Assembly: GCA_022478985.1 (NCBI GenBank) | Contig: JAKSZP010005618.1 | Location: 29,803 to 93,802, forward strand | From: Massospora cicadina | Lineage: Eukaryota; Entomophthoromycota; Entomophthoromycetes; Entomophthorales; Entomophthoraceae | DNA length: 64,000 bases | Direction of reading: 5' to 3' | Part shown: piece after piece, positions 43,900-56,800 of the stretch | Numbering within the stretch: the first letter of the stretch is position 1 | Layout: every line of letters begins with the position of its first letter | Notes under the pieces: model-generated | Seen by the model: only the letters and a program-made list of their open reading frames with translations | Database searches by the model: none | What the model was told of the DNA's origin: nothing | Made by a program: the position numbers and the translations under genes

Positions 43900-45136
43900 C
43901 TGCTATTTCCTTAGCCTGGACCATATGAACTTGATCCTTCTGCGTTTTGCAGTGTGCAGCAAAATGCCCTTTCCTGCCACACTGAAAGCAGACCTTTTCC
44001 TTCTTGTTTACCCAATTGTGATCCTCGGGCTTTTTCCCAAGCACAGTTCAGTTAAAAGTCTCCTTTGCTCCTTCACCTCGCTTTGTGGGTTTTGAACTTT
44101 GGACTGGATTCGACTTGAAGCTTCTATTAGAAGCATAGAACGTTGCTCCCAAAATTTTCTAATTGTCTACCATTTTTGAGGTAATTATTTTGGTCTCGAA
44201 TACAGTAGAAATCATTTGATGCAAATTGTGATAGGGCTGAAGGGCCACTTACAAAGTGATTCTTGCATCAAAGTCATCTAACACCTTCACTCCGGCCAGG
44301 ATCTGTGATTCCTGGTAGAATCGATCTGCAAAGCTTGCAAGAGACTCATCTTTATGGAATCGAATTCCCATAAAGTCTTGCTTGCATTTTGACATGTGGG
44401 TTGGACTGCCAAATTCCTTCATTATTGCTGCCTTAGCCTCAATATAAGACCAGATGTCCCACTCCAGGTGGGGTAACACCAGATTCTGACAATCTGTGTT
44501 TAAGCAGTTCATGACTGTCAACGCCTTCTGACAATCCCCATATCCATTCATGGTCATGTCAAATAGTCATAAAAGTGCTGGGGCGTTATCCCGATAAGAT
44601 GTAGGCAATTTAGGGGTTGCCCTAAATTCCTTTGAGTCAGTTCAGGCCAACTCTCTCAGTTCAGCTATTCAGTTTACTTGCGGAGTGTCATTAGGCGTCA
44701 TCTCTGAAATAGCATTGAATGTGGGCAGCATAATTCTTGGGGTATTAGTTTTCCCAAGTATTGTTTGAAGACTTCCTTCTTTGACATTATTGGCTGCGTC
44801 CAACTTGCTTGCACTTCTGTGTGTTTTTAATTTCTCTACTTCCTTTAATAACTTCTCAATGTCCGCACCAAATTTTTTCAACTTAACGCGATCTGCTTCA
44901 CATTCCGTTTTCAGAAATAGGATCTCTCTGATGAGATCTCCTTCTTTCTTCTTTAACAAGTTTACTTTGCCAAGTAACTCATTCCTGAAGTTAGCTATGT
45001 TGTCAACTCCTTCTTCCACCTTGGTTACTAGTTCCTCAAAGGCTGTGAACTCCCAGTGGTCTGCAGAGTTTAAAGCGTTCTGGTTCACTGTGGCAATCTC
45101 AGTCCATAACCTACGCATTTCCTCTTTGTGTGACAT
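43900..45136 (-). pseudogene. A gag: coiled-coil N-terminus, capsid, zinc knuckle
   Basis: Starts at ATG 45136, 47 bases inside the 5' LTR boundary (MSHKEEMRRLWTE). Residues 1-155 (to 44669) are strongly heptad-like and charged (KVNLLKKKEGDLIREILFLK), probably a coiled coil. The capsid block at 44557-44249 includes YGDCQKALTVMNCL and SLASFADRFYQESQ. Near 44000-43955 is a CCHC knuckle CFQCGRKGHFAAHC. Stops near 44640 and 44248. An N-terminal coiled coil of this size is unusual for gypsy gag. Confidence 0.88.
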
Positions 45137-45159
45137 TCTGGATTAATTCTTCTACTCAA

Positions 45160-45183
45160 CTACCCCTGTAGTGAGCACCAACT
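45160..45183 (-). other. A primer-binding site
   Basis: Adjacent to the 5' LTR, the - strand reads AGTTGGTGCTCACTACAGGG after the LTR end TTTTTACA. Element B has the near-identical GTGGTGCTCACTATAGGGG at 48167-48185. The TGG start suits a tRNA 3' CCA. Confidence 0.75.
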
Positions 45184-46370
45184 TGTAAAAATTTTATAGG
45201 TTTCCTGATTATCTTTTGGCCAATAACCCCTATAAACTTATTACTGCACAGGTTCAGTTTCCTCATGCACCTCGCGTTGTAAGAATATATAATTCTGATA
45301 ATAGTATGTTGACTATTATCCATAGTCAAGTTAGAATTATCTTAAGGCCCAATGCTTCAGCCAGTTTCCTAATAGTACTAAATATCGCAATCTTAGGGAT
45401 TTGTTCCCTAAATGCTGTCCACTCAATCTTCGTTAAGATCCTCTGATGACAGTCCCTTTGGCCCAAACACAGTCAGCAGCAATCCCTTAACCGTATTTCC
45501 CTTCATCTCTAGATCCCCTCTCGGATCTCTACTCTTCTCTGAGAGTCTACCAATTATTGCCTTCTGCAATAACATCCTTGAGATGGAATATTCACACTAG
45601 ATGCTGTTAGTCAACTATTACCAAATCTACATTCAAACTAATAAGGTTCTTTATTAGTTCTTTCCCATCCATAGACTTGTGTCAATCGGTGAATATTTTC
45701 CAGTGTAATTCTTGAGTGTGTTACTACTATACTACTTTACTACTGTACTACTACTTTTGAGTGTAAGTGTTTGAGTGTGTTTTTTATTATAGTGAATTCT
45801 AGGGAATTTATAGGGGATTCAGCTGTCTAACCCTCGGTTGACACCTCTTTTGATGAAATGGCAGCCGTTGCTGTAGAATTACCCTTCCTCATCTCAGCAG
45901 CAATGGTCTTCCCCATCCTGACTAGGATTCCGATGTTAGACATCCTGAGACCTCAAACAAAAGAGTCATAGATGTATCAATAATGTTTTCCTCTCGATCA
46001 AAGGAATCATTCATAATTGGCTAGCAACCAATCAATTTGCTAGTTGCAGGTGGCATCACTCGCCTCACAACTCATTAACCATTACCAATCAGTCGGTGAT
46101 GAAACCCTACCAATCCCAATTGGTAAACCTGATAGCTAATTACTATCAGATGCCCTTATTTCATCAGCCACTTCACCCAATGAGATATTAGATATTCATC
46201 TGGATTGATCCCAAATGGATACAACCAAATAAATATTCTAAAATCCCCCCAAACATAGTTCCTACAAAATTTGGGTCAACTGATTTCAAATTCACTTCGC
46301 CTTAGGGAATTTTTCCCCTAGCGATACCAGGTAATCTAGCAGGCTAGGAATATAGGCAAAATTCCTAACA
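45184..46370 (-). repeat. A 5' LTR (1187 bp)
   Basis: From TGTTAGGAATTTTGCC (46370) to TTTTTACA (45184) on the - strand; pairs with 36744-37929. Confidence 0.95.
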
Positions 46371-46375
46371 GTAGC

Positions 46376-48188
46376 CTTGGATGCAGGGTCAACGAAGGTA
46401 TCTCATTAAGTGCTTCCTTAATTTCCTGAATTCAAGTAAAACCATTCTTCTGGCAGATCATATGCATTTGAACCACAGGAAAAAACCCCAACGTGGAGAT
46501 GACTGCAGTTATGGAGTCGTCAATGGTAATGAGGTTAGTGGTTAATAGGCTAGTACTTGGGTGGAGAATCAGCTGGTGAACTCCACAGAGCTTTTACCTT
46601 TGTTAAGACGAATACCCATGAACGCTTGCTTTTGATTGGACCGGGTTTGGTAGCTGCTGAACATTTGGATTAAGGTGGATTGGTCCTGCTCCCATGTGGC
46701 ACTCCTTTAGATGAGGAGTCATATACCTGAGCAGTGCTTTTCAGGTAGGAGTAGATGTGCTTCAACTTCTGAGTGTCATTAGCATCCTCCATAGTACTCT
46801 CATAGGCGTATAGCAATGAAGAAATGCTTTCATGGCCAGGATTGAACATCTCCTAAGAAATAGGCTTTTCTTTAGTCACAATAGGTGTGGAAAGGGTATT
46901 GACACCAGGAATCAATGCAGGCTCAGAAATTTTGTTTTCAGCATGGTCGCTGGGGCCTGATAATCCAGCCATTATCTCAAACACTCAAGGTCATCTTGGA
47001 TATAATCCCAGATTCTGTTTAGGGTGGTAATTGAGGCCTTGTGTGCATTTTGGTCCTTTTAAATTAATTGTCAGTGCATTGAAGAAGAAACTGGCTCTCT
47101 GAAATTATTCAAGCTTGTATTAAACCCTTGACAGGTTTTTTAAGTTAAGAGATGCAATTATTGGTGATTTTGGTAATGTGCTAAGATCATATTATCAAAT
47201 CTAACAAGACCTCAATCATGACCTGAGGGTCGAGAGGGACTCCACCCACTCAGAGCTTGCATCCTTGAGCCACATTACATATTAAATCTTATAAGGCAGC
47301 TGGGGCTGTCAAAAAACTCCTTTTACCAGGAGTTGTCAAGATTTCCAGGAGTAGGTGCTGGTGGAAAATCTGGACCTTGAGGTCCACATGGGCCTTCTGG
47401 ACCCCTAGGTCCCTCAAGCCTAAACTCTCAGAGGCGATGTCATGAGTAAATAGCTCTTGGTTATGCTGCTGGAGGGTCCACACCAGGTCCTCGACTTGGT
47501 TGAGGCGTTAATTACAGGCAGCCTCAAGAAGTTGTATATTCTGATGAAGCTGATTCTCAAGGTAGCCGGAAATTCCGCTATCTAACACCATGAGTTAGTT
47601 GCGGGCTTCAGTGAGTAGCTGATGGTTGTTGACAATGGCTTCCTAAAGCATGGACAAAGGAAGAGGCCGCATTATGAAATTTTCAACTTGTGAGTGTAAG
47701 TTTAGCGTAAGCCTTAGTTGTCAGGAGACTTCGTGGCAATGCAACCTCACTACTTGTAAAGGGCGATGTAGGATGGGATAGATGGAATTCAGAGAAAGCT
47801 CTGTACTAAAGTTAACTCTCTGCTGGCACTATAGATGAGGTATATGAATCTTGCATCATGGAAGGCACTGAAGAAGTGCTGGAGTGAATGTAGTTGCTTC
47901 CCACAGAATAAATGGCATCAAGTATATGTTGGATAATTTATTTGAGATTCTCAAAGTGAAGTTAAACTGATCACTGTTAATGGAAGGTAAAGTAAGATGG
48001 AACGTGGCCTGATACATTAAGCTCTTGGGCTGCATGGGCATTAATTTTATTGCAAGGTGCTAATTCATTGAGTGACGCATCTTGATCAATGGGTATGTTG
48101 GTTGTATTAACTGCAATTCCTCACGATTGTTCATGATAGACGTTTTCACTTTGACAGCTCGGAGTCCCCTATAGTGAGCACCACTTTT
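46376..48188 (-). pseudogene. B gag and leader (5' part of gypsy B)
   Basis: The primer site GTGGTGCTCACTATAGGGG (about 48185-48167) is followed by a leader and an ATG at about 48136 (MNNREELQLIQ). Gag-like sequence full of stops follows: LQQHNQELFTHDI open at 47483-47289, MAGLSGPSDHAENK near 46970 and DANDTQKLKHIYSYL near 46780. It runs into element A's insertion point at 46375 and continues at 36743. I identify gag mainly by position after the primer site. Confidence 0.7.
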
Positions 48189-48299
48189 TGGCAAAACAGT
48201 TCTGTTGACTTTTGCCGAAGTCCAAAAATTGGCTTGAAGCTGAAAATTAGCGGAGAGGTAAAAAAGCAAAGATGGAGGGAATATAGACTACTCTATTGT

Positions 48300-50354
48300 G
48301 TTAGAAAGCATCGATAATTATAGGGTGTGAAGACATGGTGCCTTAGAAACTTTGTGGCCCTGTATAATTATTTTTGCTGCCTTCCAAGTTGACTGACTGA
48401 TCAGCACCTCCGTTGTTCTGCGTTATCCTCATGACTGAAGTAGTGGGGTTGCACCTCTCAAGGTTTGGGAAGCAGGAATGTGATTCCTGAGGCATCACCA
48501 TCAATTCTCATGCGCGTGATGTTTCCTGATCAATTCTTATATTGGTGCTTTTAATGTAAAGTTCCATTTGCACAGTCTAAAGGGTAGACTTGTTAAGGAT
48601 CAAATCAGGATTAGGGATTTTAACTCACTCATTGTCTCTAATTAAAAGTAGGACAATCTCATTGATGGCGTACAAGGTCAAAACAGACTCTGCTTCTACT
48701 ATCATGGTAGGTGCTTTGTTCCCTTCATCTTTAGGGTATAACTGACTGTGTAAATGAAATTCTCAAATTTTGACAAAGCATACTCATTTCTTCCACTCCT
48801 TCTTCTCCTAGTCTTGAAACACAATTGGCATCTGGTAGTTGTAAAGTCTGCCTAAATTCTGGTTGAAGTCTATCATTCTTTTTAACTCAACTAAGAACTG
48901 CACTGTTATGTAAGATTATAGGGTCATTTACTACCACCACAGAAAGAGAAGACAAGGTAATGTTTTCAATTCTTAAAGGGTAATGCGGAATATACTCATG
49001 TGCTTTGGTTGAGTCAGGATCAGAAGTTATGAGCTTGAACTGATAATTGAAGTCTGGGCGGACCTCAATATCTTCATGAGTTTGAAATACATAATGTTGA
49101 CTGCAGTGTCAGCATCCAGAGCTGATAATACTTTGACTTTTTTATAGTGATTACCAAATTGTAGTGCTCTTTCCAATAGTCATGCTTGTGATATGAATGG
49201 CTATGAATGTTTTATATATCCTTATAACCCTTGAGAAAAACAGGACTCTTTGTAAGCCTTGGGTAACTCACATTCTATGATTTTAATCTTTTTGAAAGTG
49301 TTTATCACAAAGTTCTCGACATTTAAGATACTGTCAATGATCTGTGTGGGATTAAAAGCTTGAGACGAATAACACTTTTCTTTGGGCTCAGCTTCACTTA
49401 GTTAAGTCTAAGGCAACCTGGTAAAACCACGTCACTTGGAGTTCCAATGACATAGTATTCTGAATTATCCCTGAACAGGCTCCTCTTCATCAATTTCATT
49501 TAAGTGGTGTAAGACTCATGACTTGACCTATGACTTCCTCTGTAGTTTTTTCTTTCTTAACTTCTTTTAACGTAGGACAAAATCTCCAGATATGCACTTC
49601 TTAGTGACTATTGTTGCATTTAAACTTATCATAATTTAGGCACTTTCATTCAAAAAGGCGGTAAGCCTTCTCCTTAGGCTTGTATTATATCTTTGAGCAA
49701 CATAAACAGGTTTTCAATCAGGGTAGCGTTGCTGATGTTTTGGTGTCTTGACCCCATCTTTTAAGCAGCTTTAATGTCAATAGAGTTTTCCTTAGTAGCT
49801 TTTAGGAATTTGGTGGGTTTCAAGGCCAAGGTCATGTGGTTTGAGAGTTGCAGGTGTTTATTGATAAAAATAAGAAAAATTGTCTTTACGGTGACTAAAT
49901 CAAAAGCTTCTGTTGTCCAGAGCTGTTGTGCCTTGAGGTAATACAGGTTTACATAGTCCACATGGCTCAGAATTTTACATTCTTATAGTAAAAATTCGTG
50001 ATTAATATAACGAACGTCCTGTTAATTACAAACTTGACAATAAGTATTTTTGACTTCAGATCAAGTGTGATGAAGTTGAAATGTAGCTCCAAACATCTCT
50101 TACTTCTATGCTCGTAAATCCCTATACATTGTGAGCTTTCTATTAGTTTTGGGATCCACCAATTCTATTTTGTATAGCTGAAGAAATGTGGCTATAGCTC
50201 CCTTGGCAGAAGTAGACATAGCTTTAAATACAGGCAGAAATTGGGGTCTTCTCCTAACTCAATTTGATGTGATGGTTGTAAGACTATCGCTGATTTGTTG
50301 GTACTGGTAGTATGTTCTCCAAAAAAGGTATATCTGAGGGGTGAATGCCCATTA
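48300..50354 (-). pseudogene. C: gag-protease remnant of another gypsy
   Basis: The - strand reads a protease-like block KVLSALDADTAVNIMYFKL (about 49145-49085). The D-S-G of the active site is replaced by D-A-D here. Downstream are RIENITLSSLSVVVVND (about 48985) and QMELYIKSTNIRI (about 48555), which parallel element A's protease and linker. Upstream (49500-50434) weak gag with short open pieces at 49961-49761 and 50434-50192. Nothing of RT remains. It is truncated by B on the left and by E on the right. Confidence 0.6.
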
Positions 50355-50938
50355 TGTTCCTTATTTTGAGGCCAAAAGGCCTGAGCTAATAACTCTGAAA
50401 TGACTAAAAGCAATGGTTTATTAAGACGCAACAAAGTATTAAAAATTCACTACATATTGATTAACAAACGATGGTGGTACATAAAAAGCTGGAATATTGT
50501 GCACTGTCATAGGTTTTGCGATCTAACAACACCTTTAGACCTGATCCAATGTTCTAAATTTACTAAAAGAGTTGAATACCCAAATATTTATTCTCACTTC
50601 ACCAAGATAAACAATTTATTGGTAAAACCTTTTATTATGAAGTTTTTGAACTATTTAATGCACTTAAATGTATTGGCATCGCCCTCTTGCTTGGGGCGTC
50701 CATTTTATCTAATGAAACGAAAATCTTAATTGGTAAAGTTGAACCTTTATGGGCCAAATTATTTTAATAATTAATGCCATTTGGGCCTATCTGATATTGT
50801 TGCCAATATCAAGGCTGTCATTGGGAGAGGTTTCCCTTCATTTTGTGAATGTCCTCTTCTTTTGCTGGCATCCGCCCCTAGCTGATTTGTTTGTGCCACT
50901 TTTGTCTGTTCCAAACTCCTCTTTTTTGAGGTTCTGCA
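50355..50938 (+). repeat. E 5' LTR
   Basis: TGTTCCTTATTTTGAGGCC starts a block matching 51701-51820 plus 61480 to about 61950. Shared pieces include AGGCCAAAAG, GATAAACAA and GGCTTCGCCCTCTTGCTTAG (decayed as GGCATCGCCCTCTTGCTTGG). The two halves of the second copy are separated by gypsy D. The right end is estimated. Confidence 0.75.
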
Positions 50939-51700
50939 ACTAGTGGATCTAGCCATCTTGTGGGTCAGGTTAGTCACTTCAACATTTCAGGTGGTGGCAG
51001 AGAAGGTGAGATGGCTTCTACAGCTCACAAAAACTAGCTGGCATGCTATTTCTGTCACAATTTTTATACAGCCTTAGTTGAAAAGTCTCCCAGGTCGTGA
51101 TAAGTTAGTACATGTAATGGAGGCATTCCTGACTCCTTCAGTGTATACTTCATGGGATCCTGAGATATTTAAGGCGTTCCTTACCATTTTGCAAGACTCA
51201 CTCCCGCTAAACAGTTTCCTGAAAAAGTTAAAGCTTGTGGTGGCACGTCAAGATCATTCAAAAGTCTCTTATTGCATAGCTTTAATGTTAACTTGGTGCT
51301 ACAGGTAATTACCTGCTGTCTGGGCTAATCCCACATCCACTCTAGCTGCCACTTGTAACTTCTTCAGACATATGTTTCCCCTTATAGTATAGAGGGATCT
51401 AACCAAAAGGCTTATTAAAACGCAAATCATAATAGCTATTGGCTCCTCAATCCTAAGTCAATTTAGGGATGATGGAATCTATATATTGCTCTCACAAATT
51501 AAGCGAGATGATGCGCTTGCTGTGCCATCAACCCTCCTTGTTGCTAAAAAGATTCTTATCCTAGTTCCACAGTCAAAAGAGAAATCTGTTTTTTCCTCTT
51601 CTGCATCAGCAGCTATAAAGCACCCAGTTCCGTTCAAGAATTCTGATTTTTTGTTTGCTTTCTCTTACACAATTGATCCCCTCCAAAAGGCGGAGGGTAA
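50939..51700 (+). pseudogene. E internal region (short, deleted)
   Basis: Only about 760 bp between the LTRs, so most of gag-pol is missing. Open pieces 51078-51308 and 51486-51788 show no recognisable domain. The end (CCAAAAGGCGGAGGGTAA before TGTCAC) looks like a gypsy pol end plus polypurine tract. It may be a non-autonomous LTR element or an internally deleted gypsy. Confidence 0.55.
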
Positions 51701-51820
51701 TGTCACAATTTTCATATTTTTAGGCCAAAAGACAGAGGTGACAATTCAAAAACGAAAAAGGCAATGGGTTAATAATATGCAATTTTGAATTTAAAAAATC
51801 ACTAAATATTTTTAACAAGC
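51701..51820 (+). repeat. E 3' LTR, first part
   Basis: TGTCACAATTTTCATATTT follows the polypurine-like tract and matches 50355-50470. Gypsy D is inserted after base 51820; the rest of the LTR is at 61480 to about 61950. Confidence 0.75.
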
Positions 51821-53167
51821 TGTCAGACATATAGCGTGCCAAGGAAAGACTTGGCTTCAATCAGAGGTACTCCAGTACCCACTAAAGCATCCATAGACTA
51901 CGTGTCATTGCCATTCTGAGGATGCAAGAGCAGGATCCAATGGGGGAGAGATGCAGGGAATATTGATTTATTTACATCAACCCAATCTCGACTATCAGGC
52001 TGAAAACTGAAAAAATTTCATCCATGCTTCCAGAGGTGTGGGAGGCCTAATGGGTTCATATGAGGGCATTTGGAAGTCATCTTGACTTAAATTCAGCACC
52101 CAATTTGAATTGACCTTGCACCTAGTAGAGAGGGAATTTGTCGAATCTTTAATCTTTGAATCCAATGACAATATTATGAGAATATTGCTCTTTTAGGGTA
52201 ATATCATCCATAAGGGTTGTCCCTGATAAGTCATTTTGATTAAATCACTTGGAGTTCTGGGTGAGGATCTTTTACCACTTGTCTTAGGATGGCAGATTGG
52301 TAGGACGAATCACCAGGCAGACCCCTTTGTTTTCGCCATTAGTTGAGGCAATGATGAATTTTACAAGGTTATGGTGACCTCTATCACTGAGAACAGGGAG
52401 TAGGGACCTTCCAATGGTCATGGCGGTTTTTTTGAAGCTGACAGAAAATTCTCTATGTCATGAGATTAAAAAATTGGTCTGAGATGTATTTGTCAGAAAT
52501 TAATGCTTTTTTAAATTAGATTATAAAATAACCCAGAAATCTATCATAATCAGAGAGCTGAATTCATGTAGCATCAACAAGGGTAGGTAGAAAAGGCTTG
52601 TACGCTATATAACAACTGTACCTATGCAGAGTTTCCTAGGCGGTAATTATGTCCATTATTTCTCACAAGTCATATGTTGTTGTCAGGGCTTCCAGAATCT
52701 GATACGGTGGCTTGCTTGCCCACCTTTTTGACTTGAGAATATTTTCTGGCTTTTATGGGCTTCGAAGTTTTCTCCCTTATGTCTTCACCCTTTCATGATT
52801 TTTTCGCTGATGCACCTGAAAGCTTTCATTTTGTTTTCTGGGATTTTCCCCTCAATAGACTGTGGCAAGTTTTACCCTTTCAGGGATTCAACTGAATCCA
52901 GCAAAGAAGACGTGCATCTGTCAGCAAATTTTAAAATTTTGGGAATAACTATTTGAATAATTTCATAAAATTTGAGGTTCAGGGTGCCTTCAGTCATGTG
53001 GGTGGGGTCAATACATTCTGTGTAGAGTGGCAGCCACACACCACTCATTGAGAGTGTGCCTCAAGTATGCTATTTTTTGAGAGGCAATGCCTTGAAGGCA
53101 TTCCCTTTTTTCATACAAAAGGAATTATTTTCTAACTACCCTGATAGCAGCGGCGGAGATCCTTACA
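51821..53167 (-). repeat. D 3' LTR (1347 bp)
   Basis: Uninterrupted LTR; pairs with 58167-58921 and 60884-61479. On the - strand it begins TGTAAGGATC and ends TATGTCTGACA. Confidence 0.92.
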
Positions 53168-53270
53168 TTACTCTTTCCTGTAAGCATGAGGTTAATCCTC
53201 CCTTGGGAGCCTGAACTAATGCATAAATTTTATTTGGCAAGGGGAACTTGAGGAGTGTGATGCCCGTGGG

Positions 53271-54500
53271 TTATGAGGTTCGTGGGGGTGCTGGTGCCTC
53301 AAGTTTTATAGTGTGGAAGTCTTTGATTAAATCTTGTGAGTTAATGCAGTCAATGGCAGGTACTAGCTGTTCTCGTACGCCTGGTATCATTTTCAGGCTA
53401 ACAGGTATGGGACCCTCCCACTTGGCTCTCTGGGAGTCCAGGACCTTTTCTACCTCAAATTCCAACGCTCCATATAATAGTGCCAGAACAATCTCGAGGG
53501 GTTTATCTCCTTTAAAGGGGGACATGGCGGAGGCATGAAAAGATAAATGAATTTTCCAGTGAGGAGGAGCTCTACATGGATGGACCCGCTGTGTAAGACC
53601 TTGCTGATAGGATAAGGGCCATCCCTCTTACACGCCAGCATTCAGCAGGGAACCTTTGAGTGGAGATTTATTTGTGTCAACCATCATAAGGTCGCCCGCC
53701 TAGTAGTCTGGGGCCAGGCACCATTTCTGATCAGCAAACCACTTGACGTCTTAGGCAGCTTTTGTCAGTTGTTTTTTGCACTATTTGGTGTATCTTAAGG
53801 ATGTGCACTGTGAAGCCATTGCCGCGGGGATGTTAGAGCATATCTGGGGGCTGATAGTAAATGCTGGGATGTAACCTAAGTTAGAAAAAAGGGCGACATT
53901 ACTTTCAATGGGTGAGGGGAATTCTATATGAAAACTGAGCTAATGGGAGATCGACCACCCACATTCCTGTGAGGCAGTAGTTTATAAACGGAGGTACTGT
54001 TCCAGTGAGTAAGTTATTCTTACTATTTGACTAATGGACTTTGGGTGGTATACAGTTAATTGACAGGTTTGGTCTTTAATTTCACAAACAGGAAATCCCA
54101 TTACTTTGCGGTGTATTAGGGCCCTCTGTCACTCATGATTTCCTACGGAATACTTACCCTGGTAAGGTAGTGGGACACTAAAAGATGGATCATGTACCCT
54201 GCAGTTTTTGTCTATAGGCAAGGGTTGAATATATAGTACTTTGTAAAATGATCTTCCACCACCATGATCACATTGTACCCTCATGTGGTCAGCAGGCTTA
54301 AAATTAAGTCTCCCAATATTGACATCCAGGGACCCACTACCTGTTGGAGGGGTTGCAGAAAGCCATTACTGCCTGCTTGTTTGGCTTGGACTATGAACAA
54401 GTGAGGCAGTGTTTTATCCAGGCAGAAATTTCCTTCATTAGTCCATTCCAGACATACGAAAATTTGATCAGGTTGATACATTTTTTTGGACTGGGGTGCC
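53271..54500 (-). pseudogene. D integrase remnant
   Basis: FIVQAKQAGSNGFLQPLQQVVGPWMSILGDLI (about 54395-54310) spans the end of the zinc domain and the first core block. MSDRGP near 54135 keeps the second Asp, and SLEQYLR near 54000 marks the helix after the catalytic Glu, which is lost. 53525-53271 is the C-terminal region. It closely parallels G2's integrase (PLQQVEGPWTSVSVDSI). Confidence 0.8.
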
Positions 54501-55179
54501 TTATGGTCAGCAGGTCTGATGTTCCCTTATGACCAGTGGGCATAGAACTTTGGGAACCCATACCCTGTATCCGTAATAAATTACCCGCTTATTTTGTGTG
54601 CTAATTCCAGAGGGGCATTTTCCCTCATGGAACCATTTGCTCAGGGCTAGCCCTTCCAGGTTTCAGTTTTGGCATGCAGTACAGCCTCGAGGAGTGGGAG
54701 TTTGAGGTCGATTATTGGGGTTGTTCTGAGGGCTTTTAATAAGCCGGGGTTGCTGGGTCAGTATTGGTCTGAGATAGTAGCCCATTAGGGTTAGACCCCA
54801 CAGTTTGGGGCAGAGGTATTATGCCAATGGCTGCCAATTTTGCTGGAGAGTCTGCCTTGATCTGCTCCAGTAGAATCATCATCCCAAGTTCAACATCTTC
54901 CCCTGGGTTAGGTCTAACTGACGAAAATCTGGTAGGATTTCCACAAGTATGTGCGTCATGTAACAGTCAGTTCGAACTGATCATTACATTTTGGCTCAAG
55001 ATTCAAATTTCCAAATCTCAAGTCAAAAAACTTTTTTTGAGTTTTTGCAGCATATGCTGGGCTTAGCGCTGGGCTGTGTGTATTGTAGATTTGTGCTTTG
55101 CTCCTTGCATCAGCTATCACCAGTGCATCAGAGACCATGCAATGGCGGCTTATTTGTCATAGATAACCCATGTGCATCT

Positions 55180-55340
55180 AGCGCCTGCTAATCTTTAGGA
55201 GAAGTATGTCAACAGGTGTTTCTGTCCGCCATGCTCTGCAGTAGGATGGCCCCTGTGGCTTATATGAAGGAGTCACAGGCTATAATAATGGACTGTCCAG
55301 GTTGGAATGGAGTAGTACTAGCGAGGTAGTGAAGACCTCC
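55180..55340 (-). pseudogene. D RNase H remnant
   Basis: The - strand reads QSIIIACDSFI, a stop, then ATGAILLQSMADRN (about 55300-55200), the first RNase H block with its Asp. Little else is readable. Confidence 0.7.
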
Positions 55341-55569
55341 TTGATAACATCAAATGCCCATTGGCATTCTTTGACCAGGTTAAAGTCGCATGTTTGCCCA
55401 AAGGGGATGGAGCGGAGCAGCTAGTCTTATATTGCTATGGAAAAACTTTAGAAAGATGATTAATCCTAGGAAACTTTGCTGTTGCCTTTGGTTAGCGGGG
55501 TGAGCCATGAAAGTATAGCTTCCAGCCTGAAGGTAGCGATGGTGTGTCTGTACACGATTAAAAATTTAC

Positions 55570-56110
55570 TTAGAAACTATAATTTGTCCTCGAAAAATTC
55601 ACACTTTGAAGGCTTCACGTTCAACCCTGCCTTCTGCAGGGTGGCGGCTATGGCTGCTCTGCCTTTCTCATGCTGTTGCAGAGTGGGGGAGTAGACCAAA
55701 GTTTTCGCTAATGTATGGTATGGAAGACGCCAATTGGAGGTCACCCAGCGTGTGGTTACAACTCTTTGGAATATGGAGGGCATTTTGAGGCTGAAAGACA
55801 TGACCCTGAACTGGTATATGCAGTGGCATGTATGAATCTCCATCAGCCATTCTTGATTTTCTTTTATTCTGACTTGATGTAATGCGGTCACCAGATCAAG
55901 CTTTGAGAACAGCTGGACTTTGTGATTTCAAGAAATGTGGCGGTCTTGAGTGGTAGGGAGTAGGGGTCAGGCACGTGGCATTGTTTAGGTGACATTAATC
56001 CACACAAGTGCGTAAGGTACCATCTGGTTTCTGGGCGAACACCATTGGGGACAATATGGTGAGTTTTCTTTATAAGCTATTTCTTGGTTATCATCTCGTC
56101 AATCCAGGTC
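55570..56110 (-). pseudogene. D reverse transcriptase remnant
   Basis: Near 55910-55830: LDLVTALHQVRIKENQEWL (stops omitted). Then QRVVTTRWVTSNWRLPYHTLAKTLVYSPTLQQHEK and LQKAGLNVKPSKCEFF (about 55640-55590). The YXDD box is not recognisable between them, so the catalytic centre is destroyed. Confidence 0.8.
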
Positions 56111-56176
56111 TTAAGGATTGATCTTCATCAGTGTTGTACAGGTAAAGCGGGCAGTTGATCTTTATGAGGTCCACCA

Positions 56177-56800
56177 TCATGCATAGATATAATTCAGATT
56201 TGGAATATGGTGCAGAAAATTCGTGCCTTCTACATCAAAAATCTCCGTGTATGACATAAGGATGCATGGCATTGTAGGCAGTTTGGGAACATCGTTAAAG
56301 GTGGTGTATTCTACTAGTGCTGCAATAGCATTGCCATCCATGATATTAAGGAGCAGGGGAATTTTTCTGGCATGGCAGAAGGGGGTAAAAATGAAAGTTT
56401 TCTGCTCAAGGTTGATAATATACCAGTTTGCCAGCGCCGCCATCACACGCCCAAGATCATGGGATAAAATAATTTTAGGGATCACTGCGAAATTAGCATG
56501 GATGTGGTGTCCATGGGCTGATAAATGCAACGGCTCTCAGAGGGGCTGTTTAATCATCAATATGCAGGAGAAACTAATGACAGGCGCCTATGTGGTAGCC
56601 CTTAAGTCTAGTGTGTTGGCCACCTTGAGGTTGATGAACCTCCTGAGGCGCCGGTATCCATTAAAGCATTATTTGTCGCCAAGCTTAATACTACTGAAAT
56701 CTCTATAGCAAACAGGAAGTAAGCGCGATAATGTTATTTAATTATTTAATGATGCATAGGCTGGGTTTGACATCTATGTCTGCAGTCATCTTGTCTTGCT
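56177..56800 (-). pseudogene. D protease and linker remnant
   Basis: The open piece 56530-56177 is the post-protease linker typical of this clade (HDLGRVMAALANWYIINLE and later). A protease active site should lie near 56650, but I cannot read the D-S/T-G motif. Confidence 0.55.

Larger units (their letters stand above)
36744..46370 (-). mobile_element. A: full-length Ty3/gypsy element nested in B
   Basis: A complete - strand LTR retrotransposon of 9627 bp: LTRs 36744-37929 (1186 bp) and 45184-46370 (1187 bp), TG...CA ends, and a perfect 5-bp target duplication GTAGC (36739-36743, 46371-46375). From high to low coordinates it reads leader and primer site, gag with coiled coil and zinc knuckle, protease, RT, RNase H and integrase. 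Then comes a 2-kb region before the 3' LTR that holds an antisense reading frame. It is the best preserved element here: RT keeps YLDD, and RNase H plus half of integrase are open for 180 codons. Confidence 0.96.
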
